A stretch of 64,000 nucleotides of DNA from Campylobacter coli LMG 9860. GTDB lineage: Bacteria; Campylobacterota; Campylobacteria; Campylobacterales; Campylobacteraceae. Below, piece by piece: positions 37,037 to 46,810 of the stretch. The DNA lies in contig NZ_AINS01000033.1 in the NCBI RefSeq assembly GCF_000254135.1, positions 1 through 64,000 of the forward strand. The letters are read 5' to 3'. Made by a program: the position numbers and the translations under genes. The first letter of the stretch is position 1. Every line of letters begins with the position of its first letter. The notes beneath the pieces were generated by a model, which saw only the letters and a list, made by a program, of their open reading frames with translations, ran no database searches and was not told the DNA's origin.

Positions 37037-38207
37037 CCCATCCTATCTTACCATCGCGAAAAAGCACTTTAACATAATGAAGTCTTTTGCCTAACACCTC
37101 AACCTTTTCGTTAGAATTTGCTGTATAAAAATAAGTTGATGATTCAGTTGGTAAAATTTTAGCCCTAGAACCCGCTTTTAAAATTGCATTTTCTGTGTTA
37201 GTATCTACAAGAAAACCAAGTATAAAACATAAAAGCGCTCCTGCTAAAATAAAATAATTTTTCTTCCAAACAAACCATAATGCCAAAATAAGAGTCAAAG
37301 CCCAAAGAGCATATTGTTTATAAATATTAAAATCCCTATTTGTAGGATTTAAATCGCTTTGAGTGCTCACCTCATCATCGCTGATTTTAAGCTTAAAGCT
37401 CATATTTTCCATTTTTTTAGTATCTTTGTTAAAATAAGAAAATTCAAAATCTGTTTTAGTCGATGGAAAAATAGCATAATAAAAAGCATTAGAAGAATTA
37501 AAATCACCCTTTAAATTTTCAATACCCTGTTTCTCGACTCCATTTACAAAAAAGCTCTTAAGATTTGCATTTGTGGCGCTTAGTTCAATCATTGTAATAA
37601 TGCTTGAATCATCAAAATAACTGGTTTTGATTTTTTTAACCTCCAAGGAACTTGCCACAAGATGTGAAAAATTTTTATTATTAGGTGTATTTTCAAAATG
37701 GATAGCACCTATACTAATACTAGCACTTTGAAAAATTTTTCCATTTCTTAAAAGGCTGACTGAAATCTGTTCTAAATTTGCATTTGAAGTTTTAGCCTCA
37801 AACCACAAAACAGCCCTATAATCGCCTTTAATATATTCCCATTTTAAATCAGGATTTAAAAAGATCAAGTCCTTGCTTTTTTGCAAAGTGATGTTAAAAT
37901 CAAAATTTGTATCCTCTGTAATCTTAGCATGAAGAACTATGGGAAATACTTCTCCAATATATACTTTATTAACATAATCATCAGTAGTAAGAACTAATGA
38001 ACTTTGAGGTATAAAAGGATCATATATATTACTATCAAAATCGGAATTTTCATCACTTGGAGCGATATTTTGATAGATTTGCTGTTCCTCTTTTGGAAGT
38101 TTTTGCAATTCTCTTTGCATATTTTCATCTTGACCATCAAAAACAGAAATTTCACTTCGAGCAAAAAGACTCAGACAAACAAAAACTAAAAAAAATATTA
38201 TTCTCAC
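37008..38207 (-). CDS. exported protein with C-terminal SH3-like domain
   Basis: A 399-residue protein: signal peptide (residues 1-17, FFLVFVCLSLFA), a beta-rich periplasmic region, two hydrophobic segments (about 300-315 and 320-335) and a C-terminal SH3b-like domain (KAGSRAKILPTESSTYFYTA near 343, then GWVESSDLQ near 389) of the kind that binds cell wall. The N-terminal part resembles BatD-like proteins in layout but I would not assign it. It overlaps purQ by 4 bases. Reference locus Cj0515, from memory. Confidence 0.78.
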   Translation of the reverse strand: MRIIFFLVFVCLSLFARSEISVFDGQDENMQRELQKLPKEEQQIYQNIAPSDENSDFDSNIYDPFIPQSSLVLTTDDYVNKVYIGEVFPIVLHAKITEDTNFDFNITLQKSKDLIFLNPDLKWEYIKGDYRAVLWFEAKTSNANLEQISVSLLRNGKIFQSASISIGAIHFENTPNNKNFSHLVASSLEVKKIKTSYFDDSSIITMIELSATNANLKSFFVNGVEKQGIENLKGDFNSSNAFYYAIFPSTKTDFEFSYFNKDTKKMENMSFKLKISDDEVSTQSDLNPTNRDFNIYKQYALWALTLILALWFVWKKNYFILAGALLCFILGFLVDTNTENAILKAGSRAKILPTESSTYFYTANSNEKVEVLGKRLHYVKVLFRDGKIGWVESSDLQKN

Positions 38208-38851
38208 ATAAAACCTTCGAGCATTCTTAAGCCTATATCATTACCTAATATTTTATCGCAAGCGCGCTCTGGATGAGGCATAAGGCCAAAAATTTTTTTA
38301 TTTTCATCACAAATTCCTGCGATATCCAACACAGAGCCATTAGGATTTGGTTCGTATTTTAAAAGAATTAAATCTTTATCTTGCATTTTTTTCAAGGTAG
38401 CTTCATCTGCATAATAATTTCCTTCACCATGAGCAACAGGAAGATTGATAATTTCATCTTTTTGAAAATTCTTTAAAAAAACATTATCATTTGAAACAAC
38501 TCTTAAATTTTGATTTTTGGAGATAAAACTTAAATTATTATTGTACTTCATAGCACCTTCTAAAAGTCCACTTTCAAGCAAGATTTGAAAGCCATTGCAA
38601 ATTCCTAAAATATATCCTCCTCTTTTCGCATGTGCGATAACACCTTGCATAGCAGGAGCGATTTTAGCAATGGCTGCACATCTTAGATAATCTCCATACG
38701 AAAATCCTCCAGGCAAAACCACTAAGTCTGCATCAATTTCTTTTTCTTCATGCCAAATGATTTGTGCTTTTACACCAAGTTTTTCAAAAGCATATTGGGT
38801 ATCAAATTCGCAGTTTGTTCCAGGAAATCTAATAATAGCAACTTTCATCAT
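38204..38851 (-). CDS. purQ: phosphoribosylformylglycinamidine synthase, glutaminase subunit
   Basis: A 215-residue class I glutamine amidotransferase. Catalytic Cys85 is in GICNGFQ, and the His/Glu pair follows in GLMPHPERA. It supplies ammonia to the small-form PurL. With PurS beside it, this genome uses the three-subunit PurSQL complex; purL lies elsewhere. It overlaps purS by 4 bases. Confidence 0.97.
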   Translation of the reverse strand: MMKVAIIRFPGTNCEFDTQYAFEKLGVKAQIIWHEEKEIDADLVVLPGGFSYGDYLRCAAIAKIAPAMQGVIAHAKRGGYILGICNGFQILLESGLLEGAMKYNNNLSFISKNQNLRVVSNDNVFLKNFQKDEIINLPVAHGEGNYYADEATLKKMQDKDLILLKYEPNPNGSVLDIAGICDENKKIFGLMPHPERACDKILGNDIGLRMLEGFM

Positions 38852-39093
38852 TTCTCACTTACAATAAGCTCATAATCTTCGATTACACTATTTACCAAAA
38901 GCTCTTCACACATACTTTTCACGCGTTCTTTTGCTTTTTGTTCATCACTCTCATCTAAATCAAGCACGATTTGTTTGGCTACTCTTGCTTCTTTGATTTC
39001 ATTAAAATTTAAAGAATGTAAAGCCTTTTCTATAGCTTTTCCTTGAGGATCTAAAACACCATTTTTTAAAAAAACATTGACAAGTATTTTCAT
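38848..39093 (-). CDS. purS: phosphoribosylformylglycinamidine synthase subunit PurS
   Basis: An 81-residue alpha/beta protein. It bridges PurL and PurQ in the three-part FGAM synthase. Typical blocks are VFLKNGVLDPQGKAIEKAL and ELLVNSVIEDYEL. Nine bases separate it from purC, and it overlaps purQ by 4. Confidence 0.95.
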   Translation of the reverse strand: MKILVNVFLKNGVLDPQGKAIEKALHSLNFNEIKEARVAKQIVLDLDESDEQKAKERVKSMCEELLVNSVIEDYELIVSEK

Positions 39094-39101
39094 GATATTC
39101 C

Positions 39102-39812
39102 TTAGTTTAAAATTCTTTTTAAAACTTCTTCATAGGCCATTTTAACATTTCCTAAATCTTGACGAAATCTATCTTTGTCTAGCTTTTCATTGCTAAATTT
39201 ATCCCAAAATCTACAGCTATCAGGACTGATTTCATCGGCTAAAACAAGCTCATTGTCTTTAGTTAAACCTAGCTCAATTTTAAAGTCAATAAGTCTTAAA
39301 TTTTTAGCATCAAAAAAAGGAGTTAAAATCGCATTGATTTTTTTAGCCATTTCTTTAATTTCTTTAATCTGTGCTTCATTTTGTACTAAATTTAAAATCA
39401 AACAATGCTCATCATTGATAAAAGGATCTCCTAACTCATCGTTCTTAAGACAAAATTCCACCAAAGCAAAAGGCAAAACTGTGCCGTCTTTAATACCCAA
39501 TCTTTTTGTAAGCGATCCTGTTGCAACATTGCGCACTATAACCTCAATAGGCACAATTTTGCATTTTTTTACCACTTGCTCATTATCACTAATGGTTTCA
39601 ACTAAATGAGTTTTTATGCCATTTTTTTCAAGCAAATGAAAAAGTTCTGTGCTGATTTTGCAATTTAATGCACCTTTTCCACTTTCACTTCCTTTTTTTT
39701 CAGCATTAAAGGCTGTTAAATCGTCTTTAAATTCGCTTATAAGAAAATTTTCATCTTCGGTTGTATAGAGTTTTTTACCCTTACCTTCATAAAGTAATTC
39801 TTTTTTTTTCAT
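39102..39812 (-). CDS. purC: SAICAR synthase (phosphoribosylaminoimidazole-succinocarboxamide synthase)
   Basis: A 236-residue purine-pathway enzyme that joins aspartate to [14 protein letters not shown] near the start binds [16 protein letters not shown] follows, and the block [12 protein letters not shown] (near 197-208) is conserved. Ordinary length. Two bases separate it from the ctpA stop. Confidence 0.97.
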   Translation of the reverse strand: MKKKELLYEGKGKKLYTTEDENFLISEFKDDLTAFNAEKKGSESGKGALNCKISTELFHLLEKNGIKTHLVETISDNEQVVKKCKIVPIEVIVRNVATGSLTKRLGIKDGTVLPFALVEFCLKNDELGDPFINDEHCLILNLVQNEAQIKEIKEMAKKINAILTPFFDAKNLRLIDFKIELGLTKDNELVLADEISPDSCRFWDKFSNEKLDKDRFRQDLGNVKMAYEEVLKRILN

Positions 39813-39814
39813 AA

Positions 39815-41137
39815 TTATTGTCCTTGTTTAATATTTAATATTTTAATGGTATCTATGGCAGATTTTAACTGCGCATCATCATTAATTTGCTTTTGAGTAA
39901 TGATATTTTTATCATTTTTTTGCTCTTTTTTGTCTTCTTTTTTCTCATTTTTATCAAGTTTTTCCAATTCACTTTCTAAATGCTGCTTTAAATCACTTTC
40001 TTTGATATTAAAGCCATCTTCTTGAGTATTAACTTTTCCTGGAAATACTTCAATATCAGGTTTTACACCTACTGCTTGTATAGTGCGCCCACTTGGCAAA
40101 TAATATCTTGCAATAGTAAGTCTTAAAGCTTCAGTTTCATTGATCGGAATAATTTGTTGAACACTGCCTTTTCCAAAAGTATTTTCTCCTATGATTATAG
40201 CTCGCTTAAGATCTTGCAAAGCCCCACTAACAATCTCACTAGCACTCGCACTTCCGCCATTCACAAGCACTACTAAAGAACTGTCAGAAATTTTATTTTT
40301 TGGATTTGCTGTATACTCTTGATTTTCACTTGTAACGCGTCCTTTTTGAGAAACAATTACTCCTTTATCTACAAATAAATTAACAAGCCCTGTAGCTTGA
40401 TTTAAAAGACCGCCAGGGTTATTTCTTAAATCCAAAATTACACCCTTTACATTAGGATGTTTTTTAAGCTCTTTACTTGTCATGTCCACAACATTTTTAT
40501 CAAAATTCGTAACTCTTAAATAAAGTATATTTTCATCTTCGATAAGCTTTGCATAAACACTTTCTACTTTAATAATATCACGCGTTAAAGTAACATCAAA
40601 AGGCTTAGTTGCTCCTTTTCTAAATATAGTAAGAGTGATTTGCGTCTTTGGTTTTCCGCGCATTTTATCCACTGCATCGTTTAAATTGATTCCCAAAGTA
40701 GCCTCATCGTTGATTTTTAATATTATATCGCCTGATTTAATCCCAGCTTTATCTGCTGGAGTTCCCTCTATAGGAGAAATAACAGTCAAGGCGCCATCTT
40801 TCATACCTACAGTGATCCCAAGTCCACCAAATTCACCACTTGTTTGAATTTTCATATCATTAAAATCTTTTTCATTTAAAAAAGAAGAATGCGCATCAAG
40901 ATTGCTCAAAAGTCCAGAAAGTGATTTATCAATCAAATCTGTAATATTTTCATCATCTACATAATACTGCTCAACTATAGCCAAAGTTTTAGTCAATTTA
41001 TCTAAAGACTCTAAGCGTTGTTGCATTAAATCAGATGGATTCTTTGGTTTTGCTTGTAGGTTGCTTGCTAAAAAAACACAAAGAGCCAAAGAGCCTGTAA
41101 AACCTGTAATAGCGGCTAGAAATCTTTTACTACTCAA
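39815..41137 (-). CDS. ctpA: C-terminal processing serine protease (S41 family)
   Basis: A periplasmic protease with an N-terminal signal/anchor (about residues 6-25), a PDZ domain ([20 protein letters not shown], then [20 protein letters not shown]) and the S41 catalytic core. The Ser/Lys dyad lies in [15 protein letters not shown] and [14 protein letters not shown] Lys/Glu/Asp/Asn-rich region sits before the C-terminus. The frame is open back to a TTG at 41170, but GGAG at 41144-41147 is placed 6 bases before the TTG at 41135-41137, so that start (440 codons) is preferred. It heads the operon ctpA-purC-purS-purQ-Cj0515-plsC-crcB. Confidence 0.92.
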   Translation of the reverse strand: MSSKRFLAAITGFTGSLALCVFLASNLQAKPKNPSDLMQQRLESLDKLTKTLAIVEQYYVDDENITDLIDKSLSGLLSNLDAHSSFLNEKDFNDMKIQTSGEFGGLGITVGMKDGALTVISPIEGTPADKAGIKSGDIILKINDEATLGINLNDAVDKMRGKPKTQITLTIFRKGATKPFDVTLTRDIIKVESVYAKLIEDENILYLRVTNFDKNVVDMTSKELKKHPNVKGVILDLRNNPGGLLNQATGLVNLFVDKGVIVSQKGRVTSENQEYTANPKNKISDSSLVVLVNGGSASASEIVSGALQDLKRAIIIGENTFGKGSVQQIIPINETEALRLTIARYYLPSGRTIQAVGVKPDIEVFPGKVNTQEDGFNIKESDLKQHLESELEKLDKNEKKEDKKEQKNDKNIITQKQINDDAQLKSAIDTIKILNIKQGQ

Positions 41138-41295
41138 AATGAACTCCAAAATTAAATATTTTAAGCCCAAATTTTAATAACTTTTGCTTAAAAATTCGTA
41201 AATAATACTAAATTTGTTATAAGTTTAATGGATTTAAAAAAAATTAATGCTAAAATATTTTATATTTTTTAATTTCAAAGCAAGAAAGAATATAA

Positions 41296-41577
41296 ATGAA
41301 ACACACTCATACGCATTCTCCAAAACATATCAAAGCCATAAGTAATCGTTTAAGTCGCACTATAGGACATTTAGAAGCTATTAAAAAAATGGTTGAAAGA
41401 GATGAGGATTGTAGTGATATTCTTATCCAGCTTGCTGCGGTTAAAGCAGCGGTTAACAATACCGCTAAAGCCATACTTAAAGAACATTTAGCCCATTGTA
41501 TGTATCATGCGGTGATGGAAAAAGATACGCAAAGCATAGAGGATTTAAACAAGGCTATTGATATGTTTGTAAAATAG
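41296..41577 (+). CDS. CsoR/RcnR/FrmR-family metal-sensing repressor
   Basis: A 93-residue all-helical DNA-binding protein. The putative ligand set is Cys39 (DCSD), His64 and Cys68 (HLAHC). This is the Cys-His-Cys arrangement of copper-responsive CsoR; RcnR (His/Cys/His/His) and FrmR differ. The His-rich start MKHTHTHSPKH may add a metal site. No exporter gene lies beside it, so its target is not obvious. Copper specificity is inference. The ATG at 41296 has only a weak Shine-Dalgarno. Confidence 0.9.
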   Translation: MKHTHTHSPKHIKAISNRLSRTIGHLEAIKKMVERDEDCSDILIQLAAVKAAVNNTAKAILKEHLAHCMYHAVMEKDTQSIEDLNKAIDMFVK

Positions 41578-41648
41578 CTATTTAAGTGCTTAAAATTCAA
41601 TACTTTCTAAAATATACTTAATTTTATTTCAAAAATTTTATAAAATAA

Positions 41649-41669
41649 CTTGACATTATTTGACTAAAG
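41649..41669 (+). promoter_or_regulatory. HAIR-like (HspR) operator of clpB
   Basis: CTTGACA-N7-ACTAAAG (41649-41669) matches the HspR HAIR inverted repeat CTTGAGT-N7-ACTCAAG at 11 of 14 fixed bases, with exactly 7 spacer bases. It overlaps the clpB -35. HspR is known in C. jejuni and represses chaperone genes. Confidence 0.6.
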
Positions 41670-41678
41670 TTATATAAT
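41650..41678 (+). promoter_or_regulatory. sigma-70 promoter of clpB with consensus -35 and -10
   Basis: TTGACA (41650-41655), 17 bases, TATAAT (41673-41678): a fully consensus promoter, unusual for Campylobacter, where the -35 is normally missing. It lies 33 bases before the ATG, with AAAAAGGA in between. Confidence 0.8.
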
Positions 41679-41711
41679 ACTTCATATATAAAACTTGAAA
41701 AAGGATATACA

Positions 41712-44285
41712 ATGGCAAATATACAAGAATTTTTAACCGACAATATGCTTTCAAACCTTGAAAGTGCAGCGTCTTTGGCGATTCATTCTAAAAATAATGA
41801 AGTTGTCCCTTTACATCTTTTATGGGCTTTAATTGTAGACAGTTCAAGTATTTTAAATCAAATTTGTAATAAATTTAATATTTCAAAAGAAGCTTTAGAA
41901 CTTGAAATCAAAAGCAGAATTTCAAATCTTGCAACAAGCTCTAATGTCAATCGTGAAAATGTGCGTTTTTCTAATGAATTTATCAATTCCTTAGAAAGTG
42001 CTAAAGGACTTATGAGTGCCAATGGTGATAATTACTTAAGTGTAGATACTTGGCTTATAAGCGAAAGCGAAAAAAATCCTATTAGAGAAATTTTAGCCAA
42101 ATTTATAGATATTAAAGAATTTCAAAAAGAGCTCCAAAATTTAAGAGCAGGACGCAAAATCGAAAGCAAAACAAGTGATGAAACCCTAGATAGCTTAAAT
42201 AAATTTGGTATAGATTTAACCGCAAAAGCAAGTGAAGGAAAGCTTGATCCTGTTATAGGCAGAGAAGAAGAAATCGAACGCTTAATGCAAATTCTTATAC
42301 GCAAAACAAAAAACAACCCTATACTTTTAGGTGAACCAGGAGTAGGAAAAACAGCGATCGTAGAAGCTTTAGCACAAAGAATTATCAAAAAAGATGTGCC
42401 AAAATCTTTACAAAATAAAAAAGTCATAGCTCTTGATATGAGTGCATTGATCGCAGGAGCAAAATATCGTGGAGAATTTGAAGATAGATTAAAAGCGGTG
42501 GTAAATGAGGTCATTAAAAGTGAAAATATCATACTTTTTATCGATGAAATTCACACCATAGTAGGCGCAGGAGCAAGCGAAGGAAGTATGGATGCTGCAA
42601 ATATTTTAAAGCCGGCACTTGCAAGAGGCGAACTTCACACCATAGGAGCAACCACTCTTAAAGAATATCGTAAATACTTTGAAAAAGATGCGGCCTTGCA
42701 ACGCCGTTTTCAACCTGTAAATGTAGGCGAACCTAGCGTAAATGAAGCTTTAGCAATGCTAAGGGGTATTAAAGAAAAACTTGAAATTCATCACAATGTC
42801 ACCATCAATGATAGTGCTTTAGTAGCGGCAGCTAAGCTTTCAAAACGCTATATTGCCGATCGTTTTTTACCCGATAAAGCAATTGATTTAATCGATGAAG
42901 CTGCGGCTGAACTTAAAATGCAAATTGAAAGCGAACCAAGCTCTTTGAGAAAGGCACGCAAAGACATAGAAACTTTAGAAGTAGAAAATGAAGCTCTAAA
43001 GATGGAAAATGATGAAAAAAATCAAAAAAGACTAGATGAAATTGCCAAAGAACTGGCCAATTTAAAAGAAAAACAAAGTGCTTTAAATTCACAATTTGAA
43101 AATGAAAAAGCAGTTTTTGATAGCATAAGCGCAAAGAAAAAAGAAATCGATAGTCTTAAAAACGAAGCTGTTTTTGCAAAAAATAAGGGTGAATTCCAAA
43201 AAGCTGCAGAATTAGAATATGGCAAAATTCCAGAATGCGAAAAAGAAGTGGCAAATTTAGAAGAAAAATGGAAAAAAATGAGCGAAAATGGAGTCTTGCT
43301 TAAAAATCAAGTGGATGAAGATTTGGTTGCTGGAATTTTAAGCAAATGGACAGGAATTAGCGTGCAAAAAATGCTGACTTCAGAGAAGCAAAAATTTTTG
43401 GAAGTAGAAAAACACTTAAAAGAAAGTGTGATTGGGCAAGATAAGGCTCTAAGCGCTTTAGCAAGAGCTATCAAACGCAATAAAGCAGGATTAAATGCAG
43501 ACAATAAGCCTATAGGAAGCTTTTTATTTTTAGGGCCTACAGGAGTAGGAAAAACACAATCTGCTAAGGCTTTGGCGAAATTTTTATTTGATGATGAAAA
43601 AGCAATGATTCGCTTTGATATGAGCGAATTTATGGAAAAACATAGCGTTTCAAGACTCTTAGGAGCGCCTCCAGGTTATGTAGGGCATGAAGAAGGCGGA
43701 GAGCTTACTGAAGCGGTGCGTAGAAAACCTTATAGCGTGCTTTTATTTGATGAAGTCGAAAAAGCCCACAAGGATGTGTTTAATGTACTTTTAGGAATTT
43801 TAGACGATGGTAGGGCAACTGATAGCAAGGGTGTAACTGTGGATTTTAAAAATACCATTATTATTTTAACTTCTAATATCGCCTCAAGTGCTATCATGAA
43901 TTTAAGCGGAAAAGAACAAGAAGATGCGGTAAAAAATGAGTTAAAAAATTTCTTTAAACCTGAATTTTTAAACCGCTTAGACGATATCATCACCTTTAAT
44001 CCACTTGGAAAAGATGAGGCATATGAGATAGTTAAACTTTTATTTAAAGACTTGCAAAAAAGTTTGGAAAATAAGGGTATAAAAGCAAGTCTTAGTGAAA
44101 ATGCTGCGCTTTTAATCGCTAAGGACGGATTTGATCCTGACTTTGGTGCTAGACCTTTAAGAAGGGCTATTTATGATTTAATCGAAGACAAGCTAAGCGA
44201 TATGATACTTGCAGACAAGCTTAATGAAAATGATGAGATTGTTATCGATGCAAAAAATGATGAGATTGTTATCGAAAAAGCTTAA
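41712..44285 (+). CDS. clpB: disaggregase ClpB (Hsp100)
   Basis: An 857-residue AAA+ disaggregase that works with DnaK to rescue aggregated proteins. Order: N domain, AAA1 with Walker A GEPGVGKT (near 205) and Walker B LFIDEIH, the middle coiled coil (about 405-520), AAA2 with Walker A GPTGVGKT (near 615), and a C-terminal domain. The arginine-finger block [13 protein letters not shown] is present. The last residues carry a small duplication ([16 protein letters not shown]). Heat-shock control is supported by the operator and promoter at 41649-41678. Confidence 0.97.
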   Translation: MANIQEFLTDNMLSNLESAASLAIHSKNNEVVPLHLLWALIVDSSSILNQICNKFNISKEALELEIKSRISNLATSSNVNRENVRFSNEFINSLESAKGLMSANGDNYLSVDTWLISESEKNPIREILAKFIDIKEFQKELQNLRAGRKIESKTSDETLDSLNKFGIDLTAKASEGKLDPVIGREEEIERLMQILIRKTKNNPILLGEPGVGKTAIVEALAQRIIKKDVPKSLQNKKVIALDMSALIAGAKYRGEFEDRLKAVVNEVIKSENIILFIDEIHTIVGAGASEGSMDAANILKPALARGELHTIGATTLKEYRKYFEKDAALQRRFQPVNVGEPSVNEALAMLRGIKEKLEIHHNVTINDSALVAAAKLSKRYIADRFLPDKAIDLIDEAAAELKMQIESEPSSLRKARKDIETLEVENEALKMENDEKNQKRLDEIAKELANLKEKQSALNSQFENEKAVFDSISAKKKEIDSLKNEAVFAKNKGEFQKAAELEYGKIPECEKEVANLEEKWKKMSENGVLLKNQVDEDLVAGILSKWTGISVQKMLTSEKQKFLEVEKHLKESVIGQDKALSALARAIKRNKAGLNADNKPIGSFLFLGPTGVGKTQSAKALAKFLFDDEKAMIRFDMSEFMEKHSVSRLLGAPPGYVGHEEGGELTEAVRRKPYSVLLFDEVEKAHKDVFNVLLGILDDGRATDSKGVTVDFKNTIIILTSNIASSAIMNLSGKEQEDAVKNELKNFFKPEFLNRLDDIITFNPLGKDEAYEIVKLLFKDLQKSLENKGIKASLSENAALLIAKDGFDPDFGARPLRRAIYDLIEDKLSDMILADKLNENDEIVIDAKNDEIVIEKA
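44229..44275 (+). repeat. 27-bp tandem duplication in the 3' end of clpB
   Basis: The 20-base string at 44229-44248 recurs exactly at 44256-44275, so a 27-bp unit (nine codons) is duplicated in frame. The protein reads NDEIVIDAK then NDEIVIEKA at the extreme C-terminus. Confidence 0.85.
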
Positions 44286-44293
44286 CTCTTTTA

Positions 44294-44319
44294 GAAGAAA
44301 TAGATTTTTCTATTTCTTC
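44294..44319. terminator. bidirectional terminator between clpB and pbpA
   Basis: GAAGAAATAGA and TCTATTTCTTC form a perfect 11-bp stem around a TTTT loop, 9 bases after the clpB stop and 8 before the convergent pbpA stop. T runs are weak on both sides. Confidence 0.55.
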
Positions 44320-44327
44320 ACATACTT

Positions 44328-46259
44328 TTAAAATAAAATCTCACTTTCATTAAATTTCATATTCGCTCTTGGCAGAGGTGATTTGATAGTATAATAAGCA
44401 TTTTGCCCCTTATAACTTCCTCTATATACCCCATTTGGAATGCTGAATTTTCTTGTAGTATCAGGAAATTTCTCTAAGTATTTATTTAAAAATTCCTTAA
44501 ACACGGGAGCAGAAGTCCTAGCCCCACCCTCTGTATAACGCATAGGCTTATTATTGTCATTTCCATACCAAATCAAAGCTTCAATCTCAGGTGTTAAGCC
44601 ACAAAACCAAGCATCGATATTTTTATTGGTAGTTCCTGTTTTGCCTGCTATTTCTATGCCTTCAACCCTTGCATTGCGTCCTGTACCATGCTCTACAACA
44701 TTTCTCATCATATCCAAAACCAAAAAGCTTTGCGCTTCATCGCTCACTCTGTATTCATTTGAGTTAAATTCCATAATAATTTGATCATTTCTATCTTGTA
44801 CTTGCTTAATGATTTGTGGCTCTTTTATAACTCCATAATTTCCAAACATAGTATAAAATTTAGAATACTCCAAAGGAGAAATTCCAAAGCTTCCTAAAAC
44901 AATCGATAAATTAGCCGGAATATCCCTAAAGCCAAATTCTACAAGCTTTGAATGAAGCACATCAAGTCCCATACCAAGAGCAAGATTGATAGTAGCTAGG
45001 TTTCTTGAACGTGTTAAGGCTTCTTTTAGGGTAATCAAGCCAAGGAATTTACCTCCATCATTTTTAGGTTTCCAGTCTTTATTATCCCCTGCTCCACCTT
45101 CAAAAATTCTAGAAATATCTGCAATCTCACTCATAGGCGAATAGCCTAGATTAATAGCTGCTTGATACACAAAAGGTTTAAAGGAGCTGCCTGGTTGTCG
45201 TGTGCTTTGAGTAGCTCGGTTGTAATTACTTTTTTCATAATCAACCCCACCCACTAAGGCTAAAACATCTCCACTTTGATGATTAACCACCACCATAGCT
45301 CCATTTAGCGTACTTAAATTTGCATCCTTATCACGCTTTACTATTTCATCATAACCAAATTTTAAGGCATTTTGAGCCATTTCTTGCACATCTAAATCTA
45401 TATTTAAAGTGATTTTATAGCCGCCTGTTTTAAGATCTTTAATGCTAGGACTTAATTGCTTAATCACCTCATCTACAACATAAGGAGCTGCATTTTGCGT
45501 TAAAGTATCATCATAAACTTGAGGAATTTCTTTCATAGCTTCATCATATTCTGCTTTAGAAATCCAACCTAATGTATACATTCTTGCTACAACATTATTT
45601 GCCCTTGCGATAGAAAGATCTAAATGTTTTGTAGGATCATAGCTACTTGGTGCTTTTGGCATACCCACAAGCATAGCAATCTCTTTAAGGCTTAACTCAT
45701 TTAGATTTTTATGAAAATATCCTTGCGCAGCTGTTTTAACCCCATAATATCCATGTCCAAAAAAGATATAATTTAAATATCTTTCCAAAATTTGCTCTTT
45801 GCTTAAAATTGTTTCCATTTTATAGGCGAGCAAGGCTTCGCGAATTTTACGAGTGATAGTTCTTTCAGGGGTTAATTCTGTATTTTTGATAAATTGTTGA
45901 GTAAGCGTTGAAGCTCCCTCCATGGTTTTTCCACCACTTCTTATAATTTTAACAATAGCCCTAAAAATAGCATCAATATTTACCCCATCATGTTCAAAAA
46001 AGCTAGTATCTTCTATAGCTACAAGAGCTTCTATAAGACGCGGGGGTAATTCTTCATAGCTTGCATAAAAACGATGTTGTTCAAAGATATTGGCTACTAA
46101 TTTTCCATTTCTGTCGTAAATTTGCGTTGTAAGTGGAGGTTTATACTCTTTAAAAGTATATCCTTGAGTATCTGCATTTGCAAAAAGATAGGCCACATAA
46201 ATAAATACAGCGATCAAACACACAACAAAAAATGAAAATATATATTTTAAAATTTTCAT
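44328..46259 (-). CDS. pbpA: class A penicillin-binding protein (PBP1A-type)
   Basis: A 643-residue bifunctional peptidoglycan synthase with one N-terminal transmembrane segment (residues about 6-28). The GT51 glycosyltransferase domain has EDTSFFEHDGVN (catalytic Glu) and GASTLTQQFIKN. The transpeptidase domain has SSFK in RQPGSSFKPF, SRN, and KTG in AGKTGTTN. It overlaps maf by 4 bases and is the last gene of alaS-maf-pbpA. Confidence 0.96.
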   Translation of the reverse strand: MKILKYIFSFFVVCLIAVFIYVAYLFANADTQGYTFKEYKPPLTTQIYDRNGKLVANIFEQHRFYASYEELPPRLIEALVAIEDTSFFEHDGVNIDAIFRAIVKIIRSGGKTMEGASTLTQQFIKNTELTPERTITRKIREALLAYKMETILSKEQILERYLNYIFFGHGYYGVKTAAQGYFHKNLNELSLKEIAMLVGMPKAPSSYDPTKHLDLSIARANNVVARMYTLGWISKAEYDEAMKEIPQVYDDTLTQNAAPYVVDEVIKQLSPSIKDLKTGGYKITLNIDLDVQEMAQNALKFGYDEIVKRDKDANLSTLNGAMVVVNHQSGDVLALVGGVDYEKSNYNRATQSTRQPGSSFKPFVYQAAINLGYSPMSEIADISRIFEGGAGDNKDWKPKNDGGKFLGLITLKEALTRSRNLATINLALGMGLDVLHSKLVEFGFRDIPANLSIVLGSFGISPLEYSKFYTMFGNYGVIKEPQIIKQVQDRNDQIIMEFNSNEYRVSDEAQSFLVLDMMRNVVEHGTGRNARVEGIEIAGKTGTTNKNIDAWFCGLTPEIEALIWYGNDNNKPMRYTEGGARTSAPVFKEFLNKYLEKFPDTTRKFSIPNGVYRGSYKGQNAYYTIKSPLPRANMKFNESEILF

Positions 46260-46807
46260 AAATAAGCCTTTAAATTTTGAGTATCAAGTCCTAAAGCGGT
46301 GTTTAAATTTCCCTCTTGTTTAATGATATAGTTTTTATGAAAACCCTCACACATAATCGCCCCTGCTTTACCCTTATAAAATCCATTTTCTACATAGTCT
46401 TTTAAATCACGAGGATCAAATTTTGAAAAATAAAGCGTTGTTTTTGAAAGAGAGAAAACTCTTTTTTTTAAATTCTTTAACAAAAAAGCACTTAAAATAC
46501 TAGCACATTTTCCATCTTGTAAATCAAGCATTTCACAAGCTTCTTCTTTGGTATTTGCCTTAGTAAGAATTTTATCTCCTATGCAAACTATGCTGTCTGC
46601 AAAGAGTAAAGTTTCATCTTTAAATTTCTCTTCATAAGTCGTGCAAAATTGTCTTTCTTTCTCTAAGACGATTTTTTGCACATAAATACTAGGCTTTAAA
46701 TTTTTGTCTAAATTTTCATCATAGTCAAAGCTTATTTGTTGAAATTCAATCTTTGCCTCTTTGAGCAAATTCGATCTAGAAACAGAACTTGAAGCAAGAA
46801 TTAACAT
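46256..46807 (-). CDS. maf: Maf-like nucleotide pyrophosphatase
   Basis: A 183-residue Maf/HAM1-type enzyme. LILASSSVSRSNLLKEAKI opens the protein and binds the triphosphate; FADSIVCIGDKIL and GKAGAIMCEGF follow. Bacterial Maf proteins hydrolyse non-canonical or excess NTPs. The exact substrate class cannot be decided. It lies between alaS (3-base gap) and pbpA (4-base overlap). Confidence 0.88.
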   Translation of the reverse strand: MLILASSSVSRSNLLKEAKIEFQQISFDYDENLDKNLKPSIYVQKIVLEKERQFCTTYEEKFKDETLLFADSIVCIGDKILTKANTKEEACEMLDLQDGKCASILSAFLLKNLKKRVFSLSKTTLYFSKFDPRDLKDYVENGFYKGKAGAIMCEGFHKNYIIKQEGNLNTALGLDTQNLKAYL

Positions 46808-46810
46808 TGC

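Noticed and set aside
42122-43993. Several minus-strand frames inside clpB
   Set aside because: Shadows of clpB with no ribosome sites or domains.
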